64,000 nt of DNA from the NCBI GenBank assembly GCA_032622095.1, contig CP136061.1, positions 221,435,148 to 221,499,147 on the forward strand, given 5' to 3'. The notes under the pieces are model-generated. The model was not told the DNA's origin, ran no database searches, and saw only the letters and a list, made by a program, of their open reading frames with translations. Positions 22,601 to 37,600 of this stretch are shown piece by piece (the first letter of the stretch is position 1; each line of letters begins with the position of its first letter). The position numbers and the translations under genes were made by a program. Source of the DNA: Siphonodentalium dalli (taxonomy: Eukaryota > Mollusca > Scaphopoda > Gadilida > Siphonodentaliidae).

Positions 22601-25600
22601 TGAAAATCAGGTGATCAGTTGAGGGATGTGGATTGTGGGGTGGGCCAAAAGAAAGGAAATTGTTCACGGATGCACAGACTCACAGACGTCAAACCATGTC
22701 AAGTTGATGGCAAAAAATCGAGATAAAACTCCAGAGAAAAGCTTCAACACTCAGATAACCTGCAGTATAGGTCTAGTGCTTTCGTTAATGTTTAACTTCA
22801 TCAAGACCGAGTTTGGCATGTGATTTTTTGAAGATTATGCTCGCCTTTTATACTGTTTGTTATGTGTCTCCAATTTGATTGGAAGAAGGGTCAGGGGGTT
22901 GTGAGAAGGAGGCTCAGAAGTGCGGGTAACAAATGCGGGTAAGTGGTTCGTATTGGTGTTTAGCCTGTGTGGTGGAGAATTTTTAAATGTGGGTAATTGG
23001 TGCGGGTAATCAACGTGGTGGTGGTGATTATGCATTTCCGAAATTGCGGGTAACAAGTGCTGGTATCTTGGGTTTGTTGTGGGAAAGCACGAAATCACGG
23101 AAGTGGGAGTGTGGGTAACATCGTTTGTGCGGGTATTTGGACGGAGATGAACTCATGTCAAGTTGATATAATGAGTGGCAGAATAGACTGACCTGCTTTA
23201 AAGAATGTGCTGACCATGAAGCATAGAGAGATGGTGGCCAACGAGTAGCAGACCATGTATACGAAGAACAAGGAGGCATCACTGTAATTAAGCACTGCTC
23301 CATTCTTTTCCGATACCTTCACCGCGAACAGCACAGTATAGATGACCATTGCCAAAACTAGGTATATGAAGGCCTTTAGAAACCATGACAACCAGTAGAT
23401 AAAGCCACTCAAACCCATCATCTTCATGGTTTCCTGCAAAAAAAGAAATTTTATTATTACATCAGTATGGGGTTTGCAACCCCTCCCCTGGAATCTGACA
23501 TCCAGCTTAAAACAGTTGGCATAAGCAATATGAGGAATAAAGCCAAAGAAGACATTACATGTATATATTGAAACTAGACTCCATTGGCCAGTAATAATTT
23601 GATTATAGATTATAAAAGTAATATGAATGTGAAGCACAGGTTATCCCTTTAATGACTGGAGCTTTCTGAAATTATGCGAAAACCTGGTCAATGCATTATA
23701 ATATATATATGCGAGTCTCCTAAGGGAGCCTCGCATATATTAGAGAATAAATTGGCCTAACAATATTTTACATTGACCTTGTAAGCCAATGCATTGAAAT
23801 TACCATACACCCTGCAGTAACGTAATCAACGGAAATATAGAAATCAGTGTGTAATAAATGAAAGAATTCCATTAGGAAGGGATCAGTAAAATAGGGCGGG
23901 GAACCAGCTACACCTTAGCTTTCGTTCTTTCTCCAAGATGATATTTTTCGTCACCTGTTTCACAGGCAGAATCAAGTTGAGCAAGAGCAGAAATGGAAAC
24001 ATGAACTCCATTAGGAGGGGACCATTATAGTAGGGTGGGGAACCATCTTACCTTCAGCTTTCGTTCTTTCTCTAAGACTATATTTTTTGTCAGCTGTATC
24101 GCAGTCAGAATCAAACTGAGCATGAGTAGAAATGGGAACATGAACTCCATTATAAGTGTGAGAGGGTCTGTATAGTAAGGCGGGTACGGGACCCTCTGTA
24201 TCTTTACGTCGATGTCGCTGGACAGTGTCACAGAGGTGTTGTGGGTCTCAATAACGGACGAGTCTACTAGGTACTGTAGTTGCAGGAAGCCCATATCATA
24301 ATAAACTGAAAATAGAACACACATATCGTCAGTGGGCTTCTAAATGCAGGACTTTTGTTTCTTGAAATAACATGAAGTAACAGTCGTGCCCATGATTTCA
24401 TTGCAGCACAGGGTTGGTCCTCGTTGGAGGATGGGAATGGCAACAGTGAGTCATGCCCAATGGCTGGGGTAAGAATCAGTGTCAAGCATATTTAAATAAA
24501 TTAAATTTGGAATGTGCTATATAAGTAATGTGCTATATAAGTAATGTGCTATATAAGTAATGCCCTAAATAATCAACTCCTTAAGTTAACTACAGCAAAA
24601 TTATGGGTAATTTTTCAGGATTTAGTTGGAAATATGGCTTGTTGCCATTCATCGGAAATCCCTCAGTGAGAGCTTTCCAATGAATGGCAACAAGCCATTT
24701 TTCTTGAATATCCCTCCTGATAGATAATAGACAATTCCAATATACTTTTATAACTTAGGCCAAAAAAATATATACCTGTGTTTCTGGTGACATGCAAGAA
24801 AATAATAGGGGTGGGGGTGGATTTTCATTTTATTTTATATTAACTTTGCTCAAAATAAATATGAATGCTACCCCCAAGCCTATTTCTCTTTGTTTATAAT
24901 TGACTGTAACAAATAAAACTATTTGTTATAGTCAATTATAATAAAGTAGATTCTATTAGAATATATAGTGTAATTTATTGTTTTATTGAATAAAACATGG
25001 AAAAACATGATGTTTACAATAGAGATCCATATTTGACATGAAATAGCTATTAACGTTCCTTCAGAATGTGAAAGGAAAGAATTTCACATTAATCACATAC
25101 ATCTATGTACAGCATACGATAGTGGTGATCTTAAAGCCACACGGCAGTTTGAGCTCCAAAATACACTTAATAATATATGCTTTTGAATTTTTCCCGGTAT
25201 TGAAATAGGTCGATAAATACTTGGAACTACATTTCTACGGACATTATGTCGCAGAAAGACATATTGAAGTCATACGAAATACAACTTTAAACATGGTGTT
25301 TGGATTCCAAACAAACAGTCATGTGCAAGACATTGAACAGAATACAGCATTCCGTGCTAGTATATTCCTGATATGGTAGAAATAATGAGTGTTGTTTCAC
25401 TTCTGTGGAAAAAGTTGAAAACAGCTGGAAAATGGCTATGGCCATTGTACAGTATTTTTATGTAGCCTTTAAAAAATACTATATAGCACATGTAGCCATT
25501 ACTACATGTAGTATGTTGATATTTCATTTATTTGTCAATCTATCTTATACTTCCTTCCAAAATTAAGTAGACAAAATTTGGAAGCTTGAATGAGCCATGT

Positions 25601-28600
25601 CCGTTTAAAAACAACTATGTTAAATATTATTAGCCAGGAAGGCTGTTATGTCATGTAGCTAGTAGTTAAAACTATTATATTAAAATTAATAGTCCTAAAT
25701 ATATGTATAATCTTGATATAAGTGAGTATTTAGAGTTCACTCCATTGCAGTGGCTATCCCATAATGATAATAGCATGCTGTGTGAAAGCACGAGTTCCCT
25801 GTAAGTGAACTATATTCAACTGCTTAAAAAATGCCTCCCACAAATGCTCAGTGTTTGCTGCATACTAGTGTTACACCTTTAATGGCTACCTATCACTCAA
25901 ATTTAACTCAGAATGTAGAGAAACTCTATGTCCAAACTCATTTAAATTATATTAACTAATACCCTTTCACATAACAAATTGAGTTAATAAAGGTATAGGC
26001 TCAATCATGAACAATAATCCTGAAAGACATAATTTTATTCTTGTTTCATGTTCCCTATTTTCGAGGGTACCAGTACTACGGCGGCCGTATTCCGTTATTT
26101 TGCGATGAAATTCCCGTTTTTGGATGTTTGATGTGCTTTGTGAGCATGATTTACAGTTACTTAACTTAATTATGCTAATGACTCATTGAATTAAATTAAT
26201 GACTTGCAGTCATTAATTTAATTGTCTGCAACTAATGGAAAATGGAAGATGATTTTGCATATTTGTACATGGAAATTTTTCCAGGTGGCACAAAAATAAA
26301 ACCGGATGCGTAGTAATTTTGCAAAATGAATAAAATGAAAACCGTCGGGAGCTCTGAAATAGAGGCGGGCGGGTCACGGGAAACACAGGTCTTTTTTTGT
26401 GTGGCCTTACTAGTAATGGGAGAATCAATTTAGTAAAGAAAGGGTTAGTTCAACTACCTGCTACAGTAATGCCCTAAATAATCGACTTCTTAACCACAGC
26501 AGAATTATGGGTAATTTTTCAGGATTTAGTCGGAAATATGCTTGTTGCCATTCATCGGAAGAGCTCTTCCAATGAATGGTAACAAGCCATATTTCCGACT
26601 AAATCCTGAAAAATTACCCATAATTCTGCTGTGGTTAAGGTGTCGATTATTTAGGGCATTACTGTATTAATAAATGGATCAACCAATATTATCAATGTAT
26701 GTTTATTTCATTCTGTTCTGTAGAGTATGAATACTTGTTGGTCTGATATTTTAATACATTTTATCACCTTTTGGCAGACTATGTGTATGTGTGTAATCTG
26801 GTTTCTGGGTGATTTTCTATGAGAAATATGTAATGTTACATTTTAAATCGTTCCACTTAAACAAACAAATGATTTATAGATTAACAACTAGGAATTCAAG
26901 ATAATGAGAAATGTTAATCAGGCTGACTAAACACTAAACTATTCACAGAGTGTGTTGTGCTTTGTTCAAATATATCTATAAGTACAAGTTACTATACAGC
27001 GTCACTTCATACACATATAAAACAAGTTGACATAACTTCATAGAATCGTCAATACACATATGCAATACAGTTTCTGGAAGAACTCATCATTCCGTTTCAA
27101 TCATGACTTGCACTTAACCCTTTACCCAACAAACCGGCCAAAACCGGCCAAATAAAGCTTCAACAGCCTAAAATATCTTCGGTCTGTCTCAATAGAACCA
27201 TACAAATATGGATATCATTGGAACCGGCTCCTTGACCACATTGTGATAGTTACAGTTATGCCCTGTGCCAATGCATTCTCTTATATATGCGAGTCGACCA
27301 TAGGTCGCCTCGCATATATAAGAGAATGCATTGGCCTAAAAAAAATCTTTTTTTAACACTTTTTACCATTTTTTCTTACATTCTTTCACAATTTTATAAT
27401 TTTTAATGTGTTAAGCCAATGCATTCTCTTATATATGCGAGGCGACCTATGGTCGACTCGCATATATAAGACAATGCATTGGCACAGAGCCCTTCTGTTG
27501 GGTAAAGGGTTAAGCAGGGTTTGTTCAAGCTGTTCAATGCAAAATTCACAAATCTAAAAGTCCAAAAAGGTTCACAACTCTGATAAAAATAAATGGATGA
27601 AACACGTGGTTATAGTGAGTAACTTTCCCTTCAAGTTAGGCTATCACAATACCAAAACACAACAAAAATCTGATGATCCACACCCAAGTTAAAAGGTGAA
27701 ATGTTTGTATGGACATAAAATTCACAATTTCCAAGTTTAACAAGGGCCATAACTCAGGTAATGAAAGTGTCAATGACACTGAAACTCAACTTGGAGAGGG
27801 GCTAATGTCAAATGTTACAGTTAATGGAGCGATACGGAATGCGGAAAATTGGAATGTCTATGTAATACTAGATGACAACATCGGCCATGTTTTTAACGAA
27901 ATTCGGAAAAATTTGATGGCTCCCATCTAGTGGTAGCCCAGAAGATCCATATTTGGTGATTATCGGATGTGCGTCCATGTTTTTCATCGAAAATCGTTGA
28001 AACCTGATAGCTCCCATCCTGAGGTGATCCTAAATATGTCTCAAAATTTATAAAACAATTCTCCAATAAATGTGGCTTGCAGTGTGTGCCAATGGATTTA
28101 AATTTGAAATCAAAGATGGCTGCTGGCAACCAGGTTTTTTAACAAATTTCAGAAAAAATCAATGGCTCCCATCAATATGATATGTGGTGATGATCGGATG
28201 AGAGATGTTGCCTGTATGTTGTGCCGAAGGATTTTGTCATACAAAGAGTAAAATCCATGTTATTCAATGAAATTTGGTCGCAAGGATGTTGCCTGTATGT
28301 TGTGCCGAAGGATTTTGTCATACAAAGAGTAAAATCCATGTTATGTAATGAAATTTGGTCGCAAGGATGTTGCCTGTATGTTGTGCCGAAGGATTTTGTC
28401 ATACAAAGAGTAAAATCCATGTTATTCAATGAAATTTGGTCGCAAGGACGACTGACGACAACACATGACAATACCTCAAACTTGACTTTGTTGTGCTAAA
28501 AATGAATGGATGAAACATGTATTATATGGATATTCTTTCCCCCAAGCTGGGCTATCATGATATGGAAGGACAACGAAATCCAATAATAAATCTATTATTT

Positions 28601-31600
28601 CTTCGTAACAATATTTTAACCCTTTACCCAACAAACCGGCCAAAACCGGCCAAATAAAGCTTCAACAGCCTAAAATATCTTCGGTCTGTCTCAATAAATC
28701 CATACAAATATGGATATCATTGGAACCGGCTCCTTGACCACATTGTGATAGTTACAGTTATGCCCTGTGCCAATGCATTCTCTTATATATGCGAGTCGAC
28801 CATAGGTCGCCTCGCATATATAAGAGAATGCATTGGCCTAAAAAAAAATTTTTTTTAACACTTTTTACAATTTTTTCTTACATTCTTTAACAATTTTATA
28901 ATTTTTAATGTGCTAAGCCAATGCAGTCTCTTATATATGCGAGGCGACCTATGGTCGACTCGCATATATAAGAGAATGCATTGGCACAGGGCCCTTCTGT
29001 TGGGTAAAGGTTTAAAGGCTTTGTATGATTTTTCAGCTGTATTGACAGTGAATATTGGGAGGCACTTTAGCCATTTTATTTACTTGCACATGAAGGTCAA
29101 TAAAAACAGAATAAATTATGACGATAGCATTCCATTACCACGCAAACCACTGATATGAGATAACTATACCAATTAGCTTCACTGAGTTGGTTACAAATAG
29201 GCTGCAGGGGGATTATGACGGATTGTTAAAAGCCTAACTACTATCCAGGAACTCTGATCTATTTTCAGTTAATTTTGACTGACGATAAATGAGTCAGCAT
29301 TTTGTGTGTGGGAGATAGATTAGGATAACAGTATGTTATGCCATACCCAAATCAATACAACGTCAGTGCACTCCGAGGAAAACAGCCAGGTGAACAAATC
29401 AATAAAAGCAGAGTACATCATGAACTATCAGCGATAGCGATCCACCCAACTATATTTACTAGGCCTTCATATACAGTAATGCTCTAAATAAGTGACTCCT
29501 TTACCACAGCAGAATTATGGGTAACTTTTCAGGATTTAGGCGGAAATATGGCTTGTTGCCCTTCATTGGAAAGCTCTCAGTGAGAGCTTTCCAATAAATG
29601 GCAACAAGCTATAGTTCCGACTAAATCCTGAAAAGTTACCCATAATTCTGCTGTGGTTAAGGAGTCGATTATTTAGAGCATTACTGTAAGTGACTCATTA
29701 AAGTTAGAACATGACATAAAATCTCTACACAATCACAAATCACCAGAGTTCTACAAAATCACCAAGGCTGGATACAGGTGACTCAAATAGGCCCATCAAT
29801 GTTTGTACTAGTACATCCAAGGCACAAAATAAGTGCACATACAGTAATGCTCTAAGTAATTGACTTCTTAACCACAGCAGAATTATGGGTAACTTTTCAG
29901 GATTTAGTCGGAAATATGGCTTGTTGCCATTCATCGGAAAGCTCTCCCCAAGAGCTTTCTGATGAATGGCAACAAGCCATATTTCCGACTATATCCTGAA
30001 AAGTTACCCATAATTATGCTGTGGTTAAAGGATTGCTATTCTGATAAAACAACAAAACACTATCGGAAACCCACCCCTATTGTGATCACAATGATCCAAG
30101 TCCCATAACAATCGCGTAATAAATAAGCCTAGAAATAAATAAATAATACCCCCACCGGTTGTCGGCTATCTCCGTCGCAAATCCTCATATGACGTCAAAT
30201 GAGTAAACTAATTAAAAACATGGAATCGGAGTCGGAGTTAATTGTGTCTACCTATATGACGTCATATGAGTGGCGATGGAAAATGTGGAATCGAGCGCGT
30301 GAGTGTAATGGAATTACTGCGGGGCATGGCATGTCAATAACATTGTGTACACGTGGTGAATTTTCAACGCCCGGTGAGTTATCTTCACTTGTGATTTGTC
30401 ATAAGTGCTGCTTGGAAAGTTATTGTTTTGACAAGAAATATAGAAGGCCGATTGAGAGGGGTAGATAACACTTTCGTGACAAAAATAAAGCTTATAAAAA
30501 CACGAGCCGACATGTGAACTCTATTCGGGTGCGTGTTCACGATGTTGTTTTAATTTTCCATATATATGCCCCGATTGTCCCGTATTTACAATTCATTTGT
30601 GACAATGCCAAATAAATGCAGTGTTTTCGGCTGTGGCCGGTATAGTGACTCTCAATTAGGTATTATTCTGCATTCATTTCCAAACGACGTTCGTTTACGT
30701 GACATTTGGTGGGATTTCTGTGGGAAACCCGTTACTCAAAATCAGAAACTATTGAAGTAGTTGCCAACGAAATAGTCCTGAATTTGTTCCGTCCACTTCG
30801 AAAAAATGTGTTTTGAGCACAATGTGAATACACTTGGCCCGAACAGTGGCTACCGACGACAACTCAGAGGAAATGCAACCCCCACGTTAAACAAATGGAC
30901 CACCGACGAGAATGCCATCCCAAGAAAAACGTCAACTCCCGTAAAGAATATAAATTTGGCGGAGCTTCCAGTCGTGAGTATATCCAATCGAACCTATCGC
31001 TAAAAAGCCAATACATATACCAAATAAAGAGCGTTTCATTTGACGAGTCAGTCATGGTTACGAATACATACCATTGCAGTTAAAGTGGGGGGTGTATATT
31101 GATGAATAATTTAGTAAAGTATTCACGATGACAACTCGAGTCCCCATTTTCCTTCACTATGACTCAATAAAGAGCGTTCCATGTTAAGAGTATTTCTTAT
31201 ATGGTGCGAATAAAAAGAGTTTAATAAACCGGAAATTGCTACGACTTTGACGGATATATAAAGCATGTATATCGCAAGTTCGTGTGCATGTATTTACGTG
31301 TATTGGTGTAAACAGTAAATAATCACGATGACAACTGTTCTAAGTCGGGGGGGGGGGGGGAGTGTGAGCGAACTGAGTATCAGTTTGCTTATTACATGTT
31401 TGTGATGTAATTTGTTCTTGTAATGTATACTATCTTGTAAATATGTTGACCTTCCTGTGTCTATGTTTCCTTTGTGTATTTGTTTGTGTTAAATAACTCT
31501 TCATTTATGGAGGACAATTAAAGATATATATATAAAATGCGGCATGGCTTTATAATAACAACACATCGCGATACATATAATAATAACACGCTAAAGACGT

Positions 31601-34600
31601 TTAATTGTGAGAACACGATGTATTTGCATTCGCAGTGTTCTCCCATTATGCGACAAACGTCAAAAGCCGCGATGGAATTCATGATCGCTTTGCGCGTGCA
31701 AACTTATGGTATCGTTGAATATCTATGCGTTGTCAATGAGTTACCACGTGGTCGATCATGTGACTATGCTTCTGTTTACACGTGACAATCATGTGATGTG
31801 GCCGATGATCACGTGACTCGTCTACAACACAAAATCTTCGGCTAACTTCGGAATTTTTTTTAATCGGAATTTTTAGCGGCCGAATATTAGATTACATGCG
31901 CATAATGAACATTTTATGTATATATTATCGGTATATTGAAAGAAAATACTAATTTTTTTTCAGGATCATATTCCTTTAAGAAGTCGATTACTTAAGAGCA
32001 TTACTGTACATGGTCATCGACCAGCTTAAAATTGTCATATTTTGTACATGTATATGACTGACAAGAGACCAGCCTAGATATTTCAAATTGGGAGGAGTCA
32101 CTTCTCCTTATGTGATTATTTGGAAGAAGTGAGCTGTTATCAAGGAGAAGTCATAATGGCTCAAGTTCTATGTACACATCACCATTCTAAACACCTAAGA
32201 ATAAGTACCTGTCTGATATATTGCCATAATCCTAAGGCTGATTGTCATAAAATTTTGCATGTACATGTATGATCAGTATCATAAGACTAATGATTACTGA
32301 ATTGATTGAAAATAATATATAAAAGATAGATCAATAGATCAATTTTATTTATAATAATTCAATTCCAAAGTAGGGGTGGGCTATTTCTGCATGAAACAAA
32401 ATGTTTAGTCTTGCATTCCTACTTTTTAATTCACGCCACTCAGGAAACGGCACCAGAACAAATATAGTCGAAGATTTTTTCCCAGAAGTGGTAACAAATT
32501 TAATTTTGTTTCATATTCTCATTTTTAAAATGACATCCTAAACAAACACACAATGTCAAATTCTAGACTATTAAAGTACCGTAGTCTGTAACATGAATAA
32601 CTTTGTTCATTTTGAATTGTTATAATGTTAGATTGGGGTTATATAGTTTAAGTATGAATTATTTGTCTATGGCATTGACCTAAGAATATTAATATCTGCT
32701 TGGGGTTTCTTGTCATCAATATTATAGGTTGAGTTTTTACACAACTTGGCCAAAATGAGTCTCAAAACGTTTTGTTACTGTTGGGTCAGGGGGGAGTCGG
32801 AAAAAATTTGCAGGAACGTATGCTGATTTTTTACTTTCGACCCTTGTTGGGAACCACCCACCCCCGCGTCCAAAAAGACTTTATTTTTGAGTTGCGGAAA
32901 AAATTGTTTGTTGGTCCTATCGACCACCCACCCACCCCAGCATACGTGCCCAGAAAAAACTTTTTCCACCCCCCTGGTGGGTCATATCTTAATCTCAAAG
33001 AGAGGTTTCGAAAAAGCATAATTTCAATGGTTACAAATATGCTGGGATCACTTGTTTTTCTATACGTCCAAGTCTGAGTTTAGTGTGCCTGTCATTTGCA
33101 GAATGAGGTCCCCAGACGGTGAATTGTATGCTATCTCACCACTAAATTCACCTTCTGGGAACCTCATTCTGCATGGCCTCATCAGTTATGGGAGACATAG
33201 ACTCAGCTTGAAGTTCCCAAATGGAGAATATTGTGATGTACACCCATTGGGAACCTTGATTATGCAATGTGTCGTCTGCCAATTTGGGGATATAGAGAAA
33301 AACTAAAAAATAAATAGAATCTATGTGAAGAAGTTTCTATAGAAATTCGATAATAAAGAAACTTTCCAGAGAAGATGAGGCCTAAGCAGAATGAAGTCCC
33401 CAGAGGGTAAATTTAGTGATGCTAGCCCACATAGCGGGCTAACATCACTAAATTCACTGTCTGGGGACCTCATTCTGAAAATGACAGGCACACTAAACTC
33501 AGGCTTGTATATGTCACCTTATGAAAGCCCTGTCATCCTAGAAATAGGATCTGAATGGAAATTCAAGCGACGTAAATCTGATAACATTATCGTCGGCTTT
33601 TTAAAGCAGGAATTTTTCTACGCATTCCCAGACCATTTAAATTTGGAAAATGATCACTATTAAGGCTTTATAATTGAGATTATATATTATCAAATATTTT
33701 TATTGTGAAGATACATGTACATGTAAGTGTCATATACATGTATAGAGAGTAATCAATTCGTTCCGAAAATTACGTTAAATAATTCATGAGAGGCGAGAGA
33801 CGTCTGTAAGAAACGAGTGTGGCTTAAAGTAGTGCACGAGTTTCTTACCTATACGTCTCCCGCCTCGAGTGAATTATTTAATTAATTCTCGGAACTAATT
33901 GATTACTCTATTTATTACACCCATGCATCAATTTGGTTTGCCAAATATGATTAAAACACACAGAATTAATGCATGAAAGTCCCGATGTTGAGAAAGATCA
34001 ACAATCGAAAATTCAGTCTAGATCAGTAAGCGACGTAACTTCAACGACGTCACGAGTAATGACATAATTCACTAGTGACATTATCATTTTTAATTAACAG
34101 CGTTTTCAATGAAAATCGGGCATAGGAGTGTAACAAAACAGTTTAATATATTCCTTAGATTGTTTATTTCTACAAAAATTTCAGGGGAACGAAGCAAGAA
34201 TATCAGAAAATATTCACATAAAAGGTTGCTGACCACACGTCCCCCGAAAAAAAGATGGTTTTTCAGGAGGTCGTTTTTTTTCGGGAAACCAAAAATATAA
34301 AACTTAGGTAAAAATAATTTAATTTTTTTTAATTAGAACGGTAAAAAGAAAAATTATGTTTTTCTGTTGTTCATATGCATTAGCATAAAGTTTTAACCGT
34401 GGGTGCTTTTAATTAGAACGGTAAAAAGAAAAATGATGTTTTTCTGTTGTTCATATGCATTAGCATAAAGTTTTAACCGTGGGTGCTGGGAGCTCTTTTG
34501 AACAACCGGTAGCAAATCTACATATCATATTTCAGTTCATGCATACTAGAATCTGTTTTGCGCACCCATGTCAATTGTGATGTCATGATGTGCGTCATGT

Positions 34601-37600
34601 CTTTACTGGTTTCCAAGAAGAAATCATTCAATATTGTTTTAATATGACAGATTTAGTACCCAAAAAAAATATTTATTTTTTCCATCAGCCAAAATACATG
34701 TTGCACATTAATAGCAATATCTGGGTAACCAATTTTTCCTAAAGTTTAAATTCTCTACATTCTCTACATTTGTGTGAGGAATTGGGGAACCTCGTTTACA
34801 ATTTAACCACGCCTCCGTAATTACTTCCTAGATACTGTCGCTAAGCCTTACATATAGGCTTACAAGCGCTGGCGTCTGGGCAATTTATGAGGCTGTGAGC
34901 TACAGCGAGTGCATGGTGCTAATTGCCAGAATTGTTTGGGCATAAAATAACGAGAGGCCGATCACGATCGGCAGATGTTTAACCCATACCTTGGCGACAG
35001 CGATGAGCTATTTTCATATATCCTTACCCCATCCTTTTCATGAGTGCAAAACTTTAAACAATTCACACCTTACTATTAATTCACAAGTGAAATCACACTT
35101 ATTGGGCACCTTGCTCACATTAACACAATGTTAACAGACGTGGCTTTGATTTCAACCTATTAGTGACTCCAACACAGATACATGTATGTCTTATAGAGTT
35201 ATAAGGCTAATTAAGCTCAATCCATAGTCGGAGAGAAGCACCATAGCTGTTAAATATCAAATAGTTAAGAAATTAGCTAGATAAACATCATAGCAACTCA
35301 ATTTATCTATTTATTACATTGGAACATGAGACATTACATATTGTGTGTTTTTTTTATTATCATTGCTATTTTTTGGTTTTTTATATTTTGTGTCAGCTGC
35401 ATATTAAAAATTCATAGCAACCTATTAATATTTCACCACTAAAAAACAATCAATACCTGATCAACTATAGAAGTGAGGGATGTATAGACCTGGATATAAA
35501 ATATGATTGCTAATGATTGGATATAAATGTTAATTTTCTTGTAAGTTGATCATTAGAAAGATATGTTTGTGAACAGTTTAAATATAATTAAAGTTAAGGT
35601 TAATATTATCACAACCATTCGATCGATACCAAAAACTATACAGGTGAAGAATGTGTCATGATTATCACAGATGTGATTATTTATAGAGTAATCATGCAAA
35701 AAATATTTAGCTATCACATTGTGTCAACAGGATTGGTGAAGGATGTTAATATATTTAAGCAAAAAAACCAAATGACCCTCACTATGCAGGTTAGAGGTGT
35801 GTTATCATAAACTGTGCCAGAACTATAAACATAATCAATGGAAATATTTGAGTTATCAAATTGGTTAGTAAGGGGTTAATCTTACCCAAACTAATGAACT
35901 GATAAACACAGAGTAGTCAACAAAAAGCATGTCATTGGATTTAGAAACCCATACAATAAGTCAGTCTCAAGAATCCCAGCACTGTTAATATTATCCTGTA
36001 GCCCAAATGCAATTGAGGGAATTTCAAAATAAGACATATCCTCTAATGATGAATTTCAATTGGTCATTTCTTGAAACACTGACTGAACCTGGCTCAAAGT
36101 TAAAGTGATAATTTAATATATGTCTATCAGATAATATGAGTCAATCGAATGGGTTAATTTAATCCCAAATCCATGCAAATTAAAAGTGGATCACCATCAA
36201 CATGTACATAGAATAGGAGAATGATCAAATAAAAAACATCAGAAGACCATATGATGTGTGCAGAGGGTTAATCATTTTCAATGACATCATATGATGGAAC
36301 TAAGGAATGCTGTATTAATTATTTTCTAAGTTATAACAACAGTGTCTCTGTAAACAATAATGCATGGTTTCAACAGAGAACAGAACTGGAATAAAGAGTC
36401 TAACATCAATCAAAGTTTGACAGATGTTTATAAGTCTGCAGCCACAAGTGGAACTATCAGGTCACTGTGTCCAAAGCAATAAATTATCTCCTTCCAATAA
36501 CACAGGTGTGTGTTGTGTCTTGTTCTATTCAAATTTAATAGTGCATGGAAAAGAGGTATGAATTATAAAGGGCCATAACCCTGTTAATATATACCGGATC
36601 AAACCCAATTTCGCACTTGATCTGTATTTAGGGGTCAGAAATTAATATACCAAAATTGGTGTCGATCAGATGAAAAATGTTTGAGTCATCCTGGCTTGGA
36701 TGAATTCTATTTAAAAACAAGAGTGGAAAGGGTTAACTAAACAATACCAAAATCCATACAGATGAAGAACGTGCTAAGAAAGACCTAGGTAAGAAATATG
36801 AGGCAGATCAGAAGAAAATTGTTTGACTTCGATACATCGGATAGCATTTGTGAGCAGGGTTAATTATTTTCTAAACCGATCAACCAATCGATACCAAAAA
36901 CTATACAGGTGAGCCATGTGTCATCATAAACCTGCATATAAAATATGAACACAATGGGTAAAACAATACATGAGTTATGGCATCAGATAGAATATGACCA
37001 GGTATGGATGGAAAGTGTTAATCATTTCTAAACCGATCAACCGATCGATACGAAAAACTATACAGGTGAGGGGTGTGTCATCATAAACATGCACATAAAA
37101 TTTGAACATGATCCGATAAAAATCACTCAAGTAGTCGAATAGGATAGCAAGTGTCTACAAACAGACGGACGGACGGACGGTGCGACAGACGGACGGACGA
37201 ACGACGGATGGTTGATCCGGACGTCGGCATTATGTGTACCATACATGGTATGGGTACACATAAAAATCTATTTTTTTTAAAATAAATTTTTTGTTTCAAT
37301 TTATTTTTCGAAAAAGGGCCATAACTCCTTTAAAAATAATCGGATCAAACCCATATTCGAACTCGATCTGTATTTTTGGGCTGCGAAACTCACATACCAA
37401 ATTTGGTTCCGATCAGATAAAAAATGTTTGAGTTATGGCAGAATGCGTTAATTCTAAGTTGAAAAAGGGCCATAACTCTGTAACAAAATCTCGGATCAAA
37501 CCCAAATTCGAACTCGATCTGTATTTTGGGCTGAGAAACTAGAGCTGGGATGGTTATGGGTTTTTCGTGACCGGTTATGAACGGCAAAAAACCGCGATTA

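Larger units (their letters stand above)
30029..31975 (+). mobile_element. Kolobok-like TTAA element with THAP remnant, 1947 bp
   Basis: Flanked by TTAA (30025-30028 and 31976-31979) inside a family B MITE. The ends form an imperfect TIR: AGGATTGCTATTCTGATAAA at the left and AGGAATATGATCCTGAAAAA read inward from the right. The interior has a decayed THAP-domain frame (30599-30850), two other short plus frames (30199-30468 and 31537-31785) and a poly-G run. TTAA target sites with THAP proteins are known for the Kolobok superfamily. No transposase domain is visible, so it is non-autonomous or a deletion derivative. Confidence 0.75.
29842..32006. mobile_element. Foldback MITE, family B, split by a TTAA element
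   Basis: The left arm and most of the right arm run from 29842 to 30028 and stop at '...gctgtggTTAA'. The last 27 bases ('gaagtcgattacttaagagc' to 'attactg') are found at 31980-32006, after a 1947-bp insertion. Joining at TTAA restores a normal family B end. Confidence 0.88.

Noticed and set aside
28206-28448. Possible CRISPR-like array
   Set aside because: Units are contiguous with no unique spacers, and the DNA is from an animal genome.
28172-28499. Repeated 27-residue peptides on both strands
   Set aside because: The 81-bp tandem unit is a multiple of three, so open frames repeat automatically.
30029-31975. THAP frame as an active host THAP gene
   Set aside because: It lies between TTAA sites inside a MITE, and three in-frame stops interrupt the domain.
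32772-33077. 101-codon plus-strand ORF with Pro-rich stretches
   Set aside because: Opposing frames are equally open over the same bases because the DNA is composed of partly self-complementary Pro/Gly-coding tracts; no domain or splice context.
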